Source: an uncultured Collinsella sp. (GTDB taxonomy: Bacteria; Actinomycetota; Coriobacteriia; Coriobacteriales; Coriobacteriaceae). From it: a stretch of DNA of 24,671 nt. Of the stretch, positions 1 through 7,956 are shown piece after piece (the stretch's first letter is position 1; each line of letters opens with the position of its first letter). The translations under genes were made by a program, and so were the position numbers. The stretch is from the NCBI GenBank assembly GCA_902489965.1, contig CABUCA010000027.1, forward strand, positions 1 to 24,671. Direction: 5' to 3'. The notes beneath the pieces were generated by a model. The model was not told where the DNA came from and did not search any database. It saw only the letters and a list, made by a program, of their open reading frames with translations.

Positions 1-1075
1 CCACAATGCCGCCGTTGCCGGGCAGCCCAAAGCGACGAACGCGCTCGTCGTGGGCGCCTGCCGCAAGGTCGGCAACCGCATCCCATTCAGGTGAGGCATC
101 CATAAGGAGCAATTCCCAGTTGTCATAGCTCTGGGCTAGCACCGAGTCCAGCAGCTCGCGCAGGTAGACTCGATCGGTCTTGTAGCACGGCACCACAATG
201 CTCACGAGCGGCCTATAGGCAAAGGCCGCCGAAGCGACACGCTGGCACGCCAAATCGCCCGGCTTTGCGCGATGCTGCTCAAACCAACGTCGATAAGCTG
301 CGTCGTCTGCACGCGCGTCCTTCATACGGTTCCAGCTGTCGTCGACCATGCCGTTGTACAGGCGACCATCCATGGCGCAAAACCCGCTCTGGATCTGCTC
401 TGTGGGATCGCTCACAATCGCGACAAAATCTCGTATATCCTGAGGCATCTCAACGCTCAGAAACGTTTTATTGACGCGGCATCCGTCCTGCTGCGGCACA
501 TCGATCTGCGATTCAAACACATGCACGGTGACATCGATGGCATTCATATGCGTATCGAAAATCTGGAGCTCAGGTGCGCACTGAGGGTCTCCAGCCCAGG
601 TAACCTCATAGCGCCACGCCGCGCCGGCGTCTGTCGGCAAATAGCGAATGGCATCGATCTCGTAGCGACCGCAGCATTCGCCACGCTGCGCATCGCGGAT
701 AAGCGCGCACAGCGCAGGCTTTGCTTTGTAGTTAATCTTAGATTCCAGCTTGTCCACGCGGCTATCGAGGCGAATGGCGCCAAGCTTTTGGCCACCGGAC
801 ACAAATGCAGCGTCGATCGCAGAGCCATCCAAAAACGGAAGCACCAAGACGGCGAGCTCGCGCTCGTAATCGGAAACGGAAGGGCAAAGCGCCAACACAC
901 GGCCATGATCGACTGGGAGCACCAGCGACGGCACACAAGAACCGCTCGTTGTCGCGTGGGCAAACGCTTGAGAACCCTCCCGTTCAATAAGCGCGGCGAC
1001 ATCCTGACCGGCAAAACGAAGCAGCACAAACAGACGGCCCTGACTGCGGCAAAGTGCCAAACGCTTGATACTCAT
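1..1075 (-). CDS. Glycosyltransferase family 2 with long N-terminal extension (3' end beyond window)
   Basis: The minus strand reads open without a stop from an ATG at 1075 to the left edge (358 codons), so the C-terminus is missing. The first ~290 residues form a region I cannot assign to a named domain. It is followed by a GT-A start, RPLVSIVVPCYKTD, then LRELLDSVLAQSYDNWELLLMDAS, the nucleotide-sugar binding half of a GT2 enzyme. The preceding segment (YRRWFEQHRAKPGDLACQR) resembles the linker found before the GT2 domain in large multi-domain polysaccharide glycosyltransferases. The ATG follows directly after the TAG of the upstream gene (no gap), so translation is probably coupled. It should transfer a sugar from an activated donor in surface polysaccharide synthesis at the cytoplasmic membrane face. 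The acceptor, the sugar and the DxD region are not visible. Confidence 0.85.
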   Translation of the reverse strand, partial: MSIKRLALCRSQGRLFVLLRFAGQDVAALIEREGSQAFAHATTSGSCVPSLVLPVDHGRVLALCPSVSDYERELAVLVLPFLDGSAIDAAFVSGGQKLGAIRLDSRVDKLESKINYKAKPALCALIRDAQRGECCGRYEIDAIRYLPTDAGAAWRYEVTWAGDPQCAPELQIFDTHMNAIDVTVHVFESQIDVPQQDGCRVNKTFLSVEMPQDIRDFVAIVSDPTEQIQSGFCAMDGRLYNGMVDDSWNRMKDARADDAAYRRWFEQHRAKPGDLACQRVASAAFAYRPLVSIVVPCYKTDRVYLRELLDSVLAQSYDNWELLLMDASPEWDAVADLAAGAHDERVRRFGLPGNGGIV

Positions 1076-2143
1076 CTACACTTCTCGCTTTCCCAGGGCG
1101 TTCGCTGCCATGCGTTTGCAGGCACCCAGGCGCCCAAACCTCAAGACGTCGTAATCGAACATGAGCTTTTTGCACAAACGAGCAGCAGGGGCCTTACCGA
1201 TAAGTGCCGCGCGCACCATGGCGGCAACCGAAGGAGCACATTGTGCGAGCGCAGCATCGTTGTCCACGGCAGAACCGTTAAGCGCCGCGGCAACTGCAGC
1301 AAACACTTTGCCGCAGTCCGAACCCAGCAGCCTGAGCGCGTCGTACAGCACCAGATCACACAGGAAGTACGCCAGGTCATCAGCATGCTGTGCGTCGAGA
1401 CCGTCGCGCTGCCAGTCAGCCAGCATAGCGGAGTAAATCTTCACGTGCTCCAGCAGACGTGTCTCGTCGTCGTAGCGCATGGTGTCCATGAGCGAACCCT
1501 TGCGAGCCACGCGATAGTCGTACAACTTGTTCGAGATAAGCGCGGTCTTGTGCGAACGACCGTACACGGCAAAGTCGAAGACCTGGTCCTCGCCATACTT
1601 AACGGTTTCGTCGAACACGATCCCGTTGCCCAGCAAGAAGTCGCGCTTGCAGGCGGTGCGCCATGCAAAGGGACGAGACGCTTCCTTAAACAGCAGGTCA
1701 GAGCTATAGCCCTCAAACGACACATCGCGCGGGCTAAGCACATAGTTAAGCCACGGATACCCCGCCTCCAGCGGATACGGATTCGCGCCAAAGGTCAAAA
1801 CGTCGCAGTCCTCGCGCTCAAAGGTATCGACGATCACGCGGCATGCATCGGGCGTAAAGCGGTCGTCGGAATCCAAAAACGCGACGATAGACGCCGTGGA
1901 CGCAGCGATGCCTGCATTACGTGCACTCGACAGGCCGCCGTTCTCCTTATCAACCAGCCTAAAGCGCGCGTCCTTATCGCAATAGGCAGCCGCAATATCG
2001 CGCGAACCGTCCGGCGAGCCATCGTTGACCAGCACACCTTCCCAATCGGGCATGTCCTGCGCAAGCAGGGAGTCCAAGCACCAGGCCAGGCACTCCTCCA
2101 CCTTATAGACGGGAACGACAACAGAAATCTTGGGGTTAGCCAT
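1076..2143 (-). CDS. Glycosyltransferase family 2, type B copy 2
   Basis: 355-residue GT2 enzyme. The N-terminus reads ISVVVPVYKVEECLAWCLDSLL, then NDGSPDGS near residue 40, a GGLSSARNAG segment near 69-79 and the metal/nucleotide-binding DSDD at 91-94, all standard for the GT-A fold. The C-terminal half carries KYGEDQVFDFAVYGRSHKT, a pattern shared with the gene at 3349-4389, so the two are paralogues. I chose ATG 2143 over an in-frame GTG at 2149 because AGGAG lies 9 nt before the ATG but only 3 nt before the GTG. Its stop abuts the start of the next gene, and it begins 12 nt after the preceding stop, so it belongs to the same operon. The sugar donor and acceptor cannot be read from sequence. 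It probably adds one residue of a surface glycan. Confidence 0.88.
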   Translation of the reverse strand: MANPKISVVVPVYKVEECLAWCLDSLLAQDMPDWEGVLVNDGSPDGSRDIAAAYCDKDARFRLVDKENGGLSSARNAGIAASTASIVAFLDSDDRFTPDACRVIVDTFEREDCDVLTFGANPYPLEAGYPWLNYVLSPRDVSFEGYSSDLLFKEASRPFAWRTACKRDFLLGNGIVFDETVKYGEDQVFDFAVYGRSHKTALISNKLYDYRVARKGSLMDTMRYDDETRLLEHVKIYSAMLADWQRDGLDAQHADDLAYFLCDLVLYDALRLLGSDCGKVFAAVAAALNGSAVDNDAALAQCAPSVAAMVRAALIGKAPAARLCKKLMFDYDVLRFGRLGACKRMAANALGKREV

Positions 2144-2155
2144 AGTCACTCGCTC

Positions 2156-3274
2156 CTACTGTGCGGCCGGAACGTCATCAGGGTGCGGGTTGTCGCCGTA
2201 GGTGCGCTGATACGTCAGCACGCGCCACACCAGCGGCAGGCCGCCAATCTTAAAGTAATGCTTAAACGTATTGAGCTTGCACGGCTTCTTAAAGCCAAAG
2301 CGCGAATCGATATAGGCGCGGGACGACTTGACCATCAGGCGCAAGTCGGTCTCGCCACGCGGGTCGAACAGCGACAGATCAAAGCGACCGGCATCCCAAT
2401 CGGCCTTGAGCTCAGACGAGGCTTTCTTCCAAAACTGCTCACGCAGTTCATCGACCAAACGCTCGTCATTCCAGCGGTACGTATCGACCTTCATGCGCAT
2501 TAAAATCCCCTGGAGCTGAGCCTTGAGCTCGGGGCGCTCATCCAAAAAGCGCTGCATCTCGGCATATTCGTCGCATACGCAAAACACCTTGTTGGGCGAA
2601 TTAACGGAGCTCTTCTCGTTATCCTGGCGATAGCACAAAATGGGGTCCGTAATAAACGCGGCACGCTCGGCGCAAGCCCAAACCTTAAAGTTAAAGCCTG
2701 CGTCCTGATACGAGGCGCCCGGCGTGGGAAGGAACCGAACCTGATTGTCGTTGAGGAACTCGCGTCGATAAATAGCCGACCATATGGAAGGTTTGCGGTA
2801 GAAAATTCCCGGGCGATCGACGGGGCGATACGCGGCGCCCGTCATATGCTCGTCGATAATCCCAAACAGCTCACGGCGTTCGCTGGGCGTGGACCAATAC
2901 AGGTAAAAGTCGCCCTTTACCACATCGGCAAGCTCAGCATCGGCCTTGGCGACCAGCTTTTGGAGTGAATCCTCAAACATAAAGTCGTCGGACTCAAGGA
3001 TGCCCACGTACTCGCCACGCGCCATCTCCAGGCCGCGGTTCATCGAGTCGCCGTAGCCGCTGTTGGCTTTGTCGATCATCTTTACACGGGGATCGCGCTC
3101 CATGTACTCGCGGATGATATCTGGCGAGCTATCGGTGGAGCCGTCGTTGATGCAGATGATCTCGATGTCCTTGAGCGTCTGCGCCACGGCGGAATCGAGG
3201 CACTCGCGCAGATAGCGCTCGACATTGCAAATGGGGACAAGCAGCGAAACTTTAGGGGTATCAGAGTTCTGCAA
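2156..3274 (-). CDS. Glycosyltransferase family 2, type A copy 2
   Basis: 372-residue GT2 enzyme. It has VSLLVPICNVERYLRECLDS at the N-terminus, INDGSTDSSP near 42-51, a KANSGYGDSMNRGLEMARGEY segment, and ESDD at 94-97 as the DxD-type metal site. Further motifs KPSIWSAIYRREFL and LPTPGASYQD are shared with the gene at 4396-5499, marking a subfamily common in capsular and exopolysaccharide loci. The start is TTG at 3274: AGGAGG sits 5 nt upstream and no better ATG is available. The 74-bp gap before it is the largest in the cluster and shows no convincing promoter or terminator. The N-terminal coding DNA is almost identical to that of the other type A gene, including a 47-bp exact match. Donor and acceptor are unknown. 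Confidence 0.88.
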   Translation of the reverse strand: MQNSDTPKVSLLVPICNVERYLRECLDSAVAQTLKDIEIICINDGSTDSSPDIIREYMERDPRVKMIDKANSGYGDSMNRGLEMARGEYVGILESDDFMFEDSLQKLVAKADAELADVVKGDFYLYWSTPSERRELFGIIDEHMTGAAYRPVDRPGIFYRKPSIWSAIYRREFLNDNQVRFLPTPGASYQDAGFNFKVWACAERAAFITDPILCYRQDNEKSSVNSPNKVFCVCDEYAEMQRFLDERPELKAQLQGILMRMKVDTYRWNDERLVDELREQFWKKASSELKADWDAGRFDLSLFDPRGETDLRLMVKSSRAYIDSRFGFKKPCKLNTFKHYFKIGGLPLVWRVLTYQRTYGDNPHPDDVPAAQ

Positions 3275-3348
3275 GAGAACCTCCTGTTGAGTAGCGTGTA
3301 ACAGGGTTATTTTAACAGCCGAGTTGCGGCGAGCGGCAGCGCTTGGAA

Positions 3349-4389
3349 TTAGATAAAGCGCTCCAGGCAGGCTTTGAGACCGCGAGTCGAAAGATAGAAC
3401 AGCGTGGCGTCTGCCATCGAAACGCCCGAGGTCGCCGCAACGAGCTTGTGGGCAACACGGCGAACGGCGCCCTTAGCAGGCATATCTGCCCAGTCCGTTC
3501 CCAAAAACGTCGCGAGGTCCATGTTGACGCGAGCCGCCACGCGATGGAAGTCATCGGCATCCAAGCGCGCCAGGTCGAACACAGTTAGGTCCAAAAACCA
3601 AGTTATCAGCTCGCCGGGGCACAGGTCTAAAAGACCGTAGGCCGCCCAGTCCTCCAAGACCTCCTCGAGCATCCTCATGTGGGCGTCAAGCTTTTTGGCG
3701 CGAGCCTCGGCACTGTTGAACTCGTGCGTCGCCGATTCACTCTCCATCACGTAGTGGTAGAACTTGTCCGGCATGACGACGGTCTTGCGGGCAAGCGCAT
3801 AAGCCGCAAATTGGAAGACGACGTCCTCGCCCAAAGCCAAACCGGGGGCGAAGCGAATGCCTTCGCGATTGAGCAGCTCGCGCGAAAAAGCCGCACGGCA
3901 GGCATAGGGCTGCGCATTCGAATGGAACAGTAGTTGGGGATCACGGGCGCCGAAGGTACCAGCTTTGGGGCTCATGAGTTGCTGGACGCGTTTGGGGGCA
4001 GCATCGGCAGGTTCACAGACGCCGCCAAAAACGGCGGCCTCGGCATCCGCAGACTCCATGACATGCAACACGCGCTCGACCGTCTGGGCATCGATGTAAT
4101 CGTCGGCGTCCACAAAAAAGACGGTCTCGCCCTCGGCGGCATCGATGCCGGCGTTTCGAGCGCACGAGACACCCTCGTTTTTCTGGTCAATCACCAGCAC
4201 ACGTCCGTCGGTCTGTGCCATTTGATGCAAGACGCTCAGGGAATCATCAGTCGATCCGTCATTGACACAAACGACCTGAATCGAGCGCTCGGACTGTGCC
4301 AACAGCGAGTCGAGGCATCGCTGAATCGAGCGTGCCGAGTTGTATACGGGAACGACGATGGTCGCTTTGGGGGTCGAAGCCTCTCCCAT
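3349..4389 (-). CDS. Glycosyltransferase family 2, type B copy 1
   Basis: 346-residue GT2 enzyme. ATIVVPVYNSARSIQRCLDS opens the GT-A fold, NDGSTDDS lies near 43-50, EGVSCARNAGID near 72-83, and the metal-binding DADD is at 94-97. LALGEDVVFQFAAYALARKT in the middle and DWAAYGLLDL toward the C-terminus align with the gene at 1076-2143, though the two have diverged much more than the type A pair. The ATG at 4389 starts 6 nt after the TAG of the preceding gene, with a GGGGTAGG purine-rich stretch upstream, so it is an operon member. It is presumed to act on a lipid-linked or surface glycan acceptor at the cytoplasmic membrane. Substrate not determinable. Confidence 0.88.
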   Translation of the reverse strand: MGEASTPKATIVVPVYNSARSIQRCLDSLLAQSERSIQVVCVNDGSTDDSLSVLHQMAQTDGRVLVIDQKNEGVSCARNAGIDAAEGETVFFVDADDYIDAQTVERVLHVMESADAEAAVFGGVCEPADAAPKRVQQLMSPKAGTFGARDPQLLFHSNAQPYACRAAFSRELLNREGIRFAPGLALGEDVVFQFAAYALARKTVVMPDKFYHYVMESESATHEFNSAEARAKKLDAHMRMLEEVLEDWAAYGLLDLCPGELITWFLDLTVFDLARLDADDFHRVAARVNMDLATFLGTDWADMPAKGAVRRVAHKLVAATSGVSMADATLFYLSTRGLKACLERFI

Positions 4390-4395
4390 GTCGAC

Positions 4396-5499
4396 CTACC
4401 CCCTCAGCGATTCGATGAGGAAGGCGGCGACCACGCCTGGGCCTCCAACCGAGGCGTAGTATTTGGCGCGTCCCAGGGCGCCGTCCGTCGCAAAGTGCGG
4501 GTGCTCGTCCACCCAAGCTTCAGGGTCTTTGAGGATCGCAGCAAGATTCGCGCGCTTCCACGGCTTAAGGTCGTCCAGCGAAAAGTCTCCTGCGTCCAAG
4601 GAGGCCTGGAACTCCTTGGTCATCTGGACCAGGAACTCTTTATAGAACTTAGGCGCCAGGCGCACGTAGTTCCACATGTACGAATCGTACTTAATAAGTT
4701 GATTGAACTTGAGCATGCGCGCGACGTCATCACTTGCGTGATTGCGAGCGTAATCCTCTCGGATCCAGCGCTCGATCTCGGCATATTCGGCATTGACGCA
4801 AAAGACCTTGGCCGAAGAATTGACCGAGGAGTTCTCGTTGTCCTGGCGATACGAAAGTACGGCATCGTGCAGGTAAACGGCCTTGTCGGCGCACGCGATC
4901 ACCTTAAAGGCAAACGACGTGTCCTGGAAAGAGGCACCCGGGGTCGGCAAGAACTTGATGCCGTTGCGCTCAAGAAAATCGCGACGGTAGACGGCCGACC
5001 AAATCGAGGGCTTTTGCTTAAAGAACTGTGTCGTGTCGCTTGGGTGCACCGGTTTGCCGCAGTCTTTGGGCTTAAACATCTCGTGCAGCGAGCGGCGCTC
5101 CTCGGGCTTGGACCAGTAGAAGTCAAAGTTCGCCTTCGCAAAGTCGGCATTGCAGCCCTCGGCCGCCGACACAAGCTTCTCCAGCGCGTCGGGCGCCATA
5201 AAGTCATCGGACTCCAAGATACCCACGTACTCGCCGCGTGCCATCTCCAGGCCGCGGTTCATCGAGTCGCCGTAGCCGCTGTTGGCCTTGTCGATCATCT
5301 TGACGCGCCCATCGCGCTCCATATACTCGCGGATAATCGCCGGCGAGTTATCGGTCGACCCGTCGTTAATGCAGATGATCTCAATATCCTTGAGCGTCTG
5401 CGCCAGGGCGGAATCAAGACACTCGCGCAGGTAGCGCTGAACATTGTAAATGGGAATAAGCAGCGACAGAACAGGGCTGCCAGAGGCGTTAGTAGACAA
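4396..5499 (-). CDS. Glycosyltransferase family 2, type A copy 1 (first gene of the operon)
   Basis: 367-residue GT2 enzyme with LSLLIPIYNVQRYLRECLDS, NDGSTDNSP at 45-53, KANSGYGDSMNRGLEMARGEY near 71-91 and ESDD at 96-99. KPSIWSAVYRRDFL and LPTPGASFQD match the second type A gene at 2156-3274. The start is TTG at 5499 with AAGGAG 5 nt upstream, the same arrangement as its paralogue, which supports both TTG calls. It is the first gene of the minus-strand operon and has a candidate promoter at 5564-5592. Residues past ~240 differ from the paralogue, so donor fold and early motifs are conserved while the acceptor side has changed; that is an inference. Exact sugar specificity is unknown. Confidence 0.88.
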   Translation of the reverse strand: MSTNASGSPVLSLLIPIYNVQRYLRECLDSALAQTLKDIEIICINDGSTDNSPAIIREYMERDGRVKMIDKANSGYGDSMNRGLEMARGEYVGILESDDFMAPDALEKLVSAAEGCNADFAKANFDFYWSKPEERRSLHEMFKPKDCGKPVHPSDTTQFFKQKPSIWSAVYRRDFLERNGIKFLPTPGASFQDTSFAFKVIACADKAVYLHDAVLSYRQDNENSSVNSSAKVFCVNAEYAEIERWIREDYARNHASDDVARMLKFNQLIKYDSYMWNYVRLAPKFYKEFLVQMTKEFQASLDAGDFSLDDLKPWKRANLAAILKDPEAWVDEHPHFATDGALGRAKYYASVGGPGVVAAFLIESLRG

Positions 5500-5563
5500 A
5501 TGTGCTCCTTAGGAAATACCTGTCGTTTCATGGTATCAAAGGGCCAGCGCGCCAGCGGGCGTT

Positions 5564-5592
5564 TATATAATCTATGGAGCTCGCAGAGGCAA
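5564..5592 (-). promoter_or_regulatory. Candidate promoter of the glycosyltransferase operon, overlapping a divergent -10
   Basis: On the minus strand TTGCCT (5592-5587) is followed after exactly 17 nt by TATATA (5569-5564), a good sigma-70-type pair 65 nt before the first TTG start codon. The plus strand carries a perfect TATAAT at 5566-5571 in the same AT-rich core, 40 nt before the acyltransferase ATG, but without a recognisable -35. Both divergent units may therefore initiate from one shared core. Confidence 0.5.
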
Positions 5593-5611
5593 ACCGATAA
5601 GAAAGGACTTC

Positions 5612-6742
5612 ATGCAGCCCAAAGCCGCACGCAACATACCCATCGAAGCACTGCGTTTGGTTGCGGTCGCCGGCATCGCGGTGTTCCACACCTTTCAGTG
5701 GACCTTCCAAGCCGCCTGCGTCGGCGCCGTAGAATATGCCCCACTTGCGATGTCCCCCTATTCCGGCGTGCTCGGTTTTATTAACTTGCTGGGCTGCTGG
5801 GCCAACGAGGTCTTCTTTATGATCTCGGGCTATTTTCTCATCGCTTCGGCCGCGCGTGCTTGGGACGGTGGAGCAACGTGGAAGTCGCAAATGCAACGGG
5901 CGGCGCAGCGCCTTGGCAAGGTCATCTTGCCTACTGCGTTTTATTGCCTCATGGCGCTCGCGTGGTCCACGGTCGTCTCACCCATTCCCGATGTCTCCCT
6001 GCACGCGCACTATTGGTACACGCTGGGGCTTGAGTTTATCTGGGTCTATGCCGCCACGGTCTTCATGGCGCCGCTGTTTGGCCTGGCCAAGAGTCGACTC
6101 TCTAAGAGGAGCTACACGGCAGCGGTCATCGTCGTTGGAATCCTCGCATTTGTTGTTAACGGGTATTTAGCCGCCATGAGTGCGACAAGCGCCGGCGAGT
6201 TTTCTTGGCTCCAGAAGTCCATGAGCGCTACCACGTACGTAGTCGCATTTTTGATCGGCGGGCTGCTCCGCGACATTACCGATGTCATGGATTCGGACAG
6301 GGCGGGCGCCTTAGGCATGCGGTCGCTCGCAGCGGTTTTGGTGCTCACCACCATCCTGGAAGGCGAACTCTCCTTCACCGGCAACCTCACAGCAATGGCA
6401 GCCCTCTCCTACAAATCGACCTCGTTGATCTCGTTTGTCCTCGCTGCCACCTCCCTGCTCTTTGCGGCTACCCGACGCAGCGCCTCGGACAATCCACGAG
6501 CCGCAGGCGTCATCGTCACCCTTTCGACCGCCACGCTCGGTTTCTATGTGATGCAGTCGCTCACCAGTAGCCTGTGGCGTCCCGTCTTCAATACGTTGCT
6601 CGCAAACATACTGGTCAGCCAAAACAGCCCGGCAGCTATATGCATCGTCACGGGTACCGTCATTAGCATCGTCTTTGCCTTAGTGCTCCTCATCATCGAC
6701 GCAGCTAGAAGCCTTATCGCTCGCAAGCTCAAGCGACAATAG
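5612..6742 (+). CDS. Acyltransferase-3-like integral membrane protein
   Basis: 376-residue protein with about ten hydrophobic segments spread over its length and a short basic C-terminus (RSLIARKLKRQ). The N-terminus NIPIEALRLVAVAGIAVFHTFQ fits the start of the acyltransferase family 3 (OafA/WecH-like) signature, in which an Arg (R15) precedes a His (H26) in the first membrane helix. FFMISGYFLIASA follows, comparable to the FFvlSGfl motif of that family. Known members O-acetylate or O-succinylate surface sugars using cytoplasmic acyl-CoA. AAAGGA ends 4 nt before the ATG. It is divergent from the glycosyltransferase operon, so decoration of the same glycan is likely. Substrate is unknown, and a non-catalytic exporter-like role cannot be excluded. 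Confidence 0.78.
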   Translation: MQPKAARNIPIEALRLVAVAGIAVFHTFQWTFQAACVGAVEYAPLAMSPYSGVLGFINLLGCWANEVFFMISGYFLIASAARAWDGGATWKSQMQRAAQRLGKVILPTAFYCLMALAWSTVVSPIPDVSLHAHYWYTLGLEFIWVYAATVFMAPLFGLAKSRLSKRSYTAAVIVVGILAFVVNGYLAAMSATSAGEFSWLQKSMSATTYVVAFLIGGLLRDITDVMDSDRAGALGMRSLAAVLVLTTILEGELSFTGNLTAMAALSYKSTSLISFVLAATSLLFAATRRSASDNPRAAGVIVTLSTATLGFYVMQSLTSSLWRPVFNTLLANILVSQNSPAAICIVTGTVISIVFALVLLIIDAARSLIARKLKRQ

Positions 6743-6780
6743 ACACGCTGCCGTAAGACGCTAAAGCCGCTACAGCCGTG

Positions 6781-6800
6781 GCAGGTTCCTGCGTTTTATT
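6781..6800 (+). terminator. Weak candidate terminator after the acyltransferase gene
   Basis: GCAGG and CCTGC flank a TT and are followed by GTTTTATT. The stem is short (4 bp with a realistic loop), so this is a weak intrinsic terminator at best. It lies 40 nt after the stop of the membrane protein and ahead of the next gene. Confidence 0.3.
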
Positions 6801-6806
6801 CAAAGC

Positions 6807-6837
6807 TTGCCGCCAAGGTGCGCCGAGCCTTTACAAT
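6807..6837 (+). promoter_or_regulatory. Possible promoter of the GlfT-like gene
   Basis: TACAAT at 6832-6837 is a good -10 hexamer. The best -35 candidate, TTGCCG at 6807-6812, is 19 nt away, which is long. The site is 75 nt before the ATG at 6913. Confidence 0.3.
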
Positions 6838-6912
6838 AGGACAGTCCCAAGGACGTATTCGATAGCTTCCGCGCAGCACTCGCCCGCCGCGCGTGAAAGG
6901 ATATATTGCCCC

Positions 6913-7932
6913 ATGCCTTCAACCCTCCCCGCTCCCATCGATAAGCTCGCCATCGTCGTCGTTACGTACAAGCGCCAGGAACTCCTGGCCAACTTGTTCG
7001 ACTCCATGACCGAGCTCACGGCAACGCCCTGGCGCATCGTGATTGTCGATAACGAGAATTCGCGCGAGACCGAGGCCATGTGCACCGCATTCAACGAGCG
7101 CTTGGCCAACCTGTGGGGCATCGACACCGAGCAGCCCGACGCGCAGGGCGGCACCGACCGCGTCATCTACGCACCGCAGCTCGAAAACGGCGGCGGTGCG
7201 GGCGGCTTCTCCGCCGGCACTAAATGCGCCTACGACCTGGGCGCCCAGTGGTTCTGGGTGATGGACGACGACGTGCTCGTCATCCCCGAAGGCATCGAGC
7301 GCTTGGCCAAGTGGACCGACCGCTACGATGTCATCCAGGGTTCGCGCCTGGACTTCGACGGCGGCGCGTTCTTTTGGCAGTACCAACTGATCCTTTCGCT
7401 CGGCATTCCAAACCCTGTCGCCAAGTGGGATCTGGGTCCCGAGGGCTACCGCACCATGAACCAGCTGTGCTTTGAGGGCGGCATGTTCTCGCGCCGCGTG
7501 GTCGACAAGATTGGCCTGCCCGACGCGCGCTTCTTTATCTACGGCGACGATGCCTGCTATGGCTACGTGGCCAGCCAGCACTTCCCCGCCGCCGTTGTTG
7601 CCGACGTGGTTCTCAAGCGCGCCCGCGCTGTCTCTAACTGGGATATCGCCGGCAAGCGCCAGCTCAACTCTACGAGCGACACCAACCGTTACTACATCAT
7701 GCGCAACCGCGGTTATCTGGCCCGCTACATGCAGATCTACGGCGACTATCACCCCGTGCTGTTCCGTCTGGGCAACGCCGCGACCTTCTGCAAGGAATTT
7801 ATTCGCCTGGCCGCCGTTGACAAGTGCTTTAAGACCGGAATTCCGGCGCTGCGCCGCGGCATGAAGGACGCCCGCAAGATCATCAAGGACCCCAACTGGA
7901 AGCCCATGCCGCCCATGAAGGACACCGAGTAA
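6913..7932 (+). CDS. Glycosyltransferase family 2, galactofuranosyltransferase-like
   Basis: 339-residue enzyme. AIVVVTYKRQELL is the GT-A start, IVIVDNENS lies near 42-50, and ENGGGAGGFSAG at 91-102 followed by WFWVMDDDVLV (DDD at 118-120) is the pattern of GlfT1/GlfT2-like galactofuranosyltransferases and rhamnosyltransferases, where the Asp cluster binds Mn2+ and the UDP-sugar. FIYGDDACYGYVA resembles the catalytic-base region (usually WDDxE/D) of that group. ATG 6913 was chosen over an upstream in-frame start at 6778 because homology begins here and GAAAGGA precedes it; the extra 45 residues show no motif. It converges on the minus-strand gene ending at 7957. It probably adds a furanose or deoxy sugar to the cell-surface glycan; UDP-Galf use is a family inference. 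Confidence 0.82.
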   Translation: MPSTLPAPIDKLAIVVVTYKRQELLANLFDSMTELTATPWRIVIVDNENSRETEAMCTAFNERLANLWGIDTEQPDAQGGTDRVIYAPQLENGGGAGGFSAGTKCAYDLGAQWFWVMDDDVLVIPEGIERLAKWTDRYDVIQGSRLDFDGGAFFWQYQLILSLGIPNPVAKWDLGPEGYRTMNQLCFEGGMFSRRVVDKIGLPDARFFIYGDDACYGYVASQHFPAAVVADVVLKRARAVSNWDIAGKRQLNSTSDTNRYYIMRNRGYLARYMQIYGDYHPVLFRLGNAATFCKEFIRLAAVDKCFKTGIPALRRGMKDARKIIKDPNWKPMPPMKDTE

Positions 7933-7956
7933 CGGAAGTCGGAAACACCTCGGCGC

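Noticed and set aside
272..2503. 743-codon open frame on the plus strand opposite the glycosyltransferase genes
   Set aside because: It runs antisense across GT2 genes with clear motifs and ribosome sites, has no family motifs, and arises from the GC-rich codon bias.
3934..5784. 616-codon plus-strand frame
   Set aside because: Antisense to two GT2 genes and overlapping the acyltransferase start; no recognisable domain.
6778..6912. N-terminal extension of the GlfT-like gene
   Set aside because: No homology-like motif, and a ribosome site and typical GT2 N-terminus point to the ATG at 6913.
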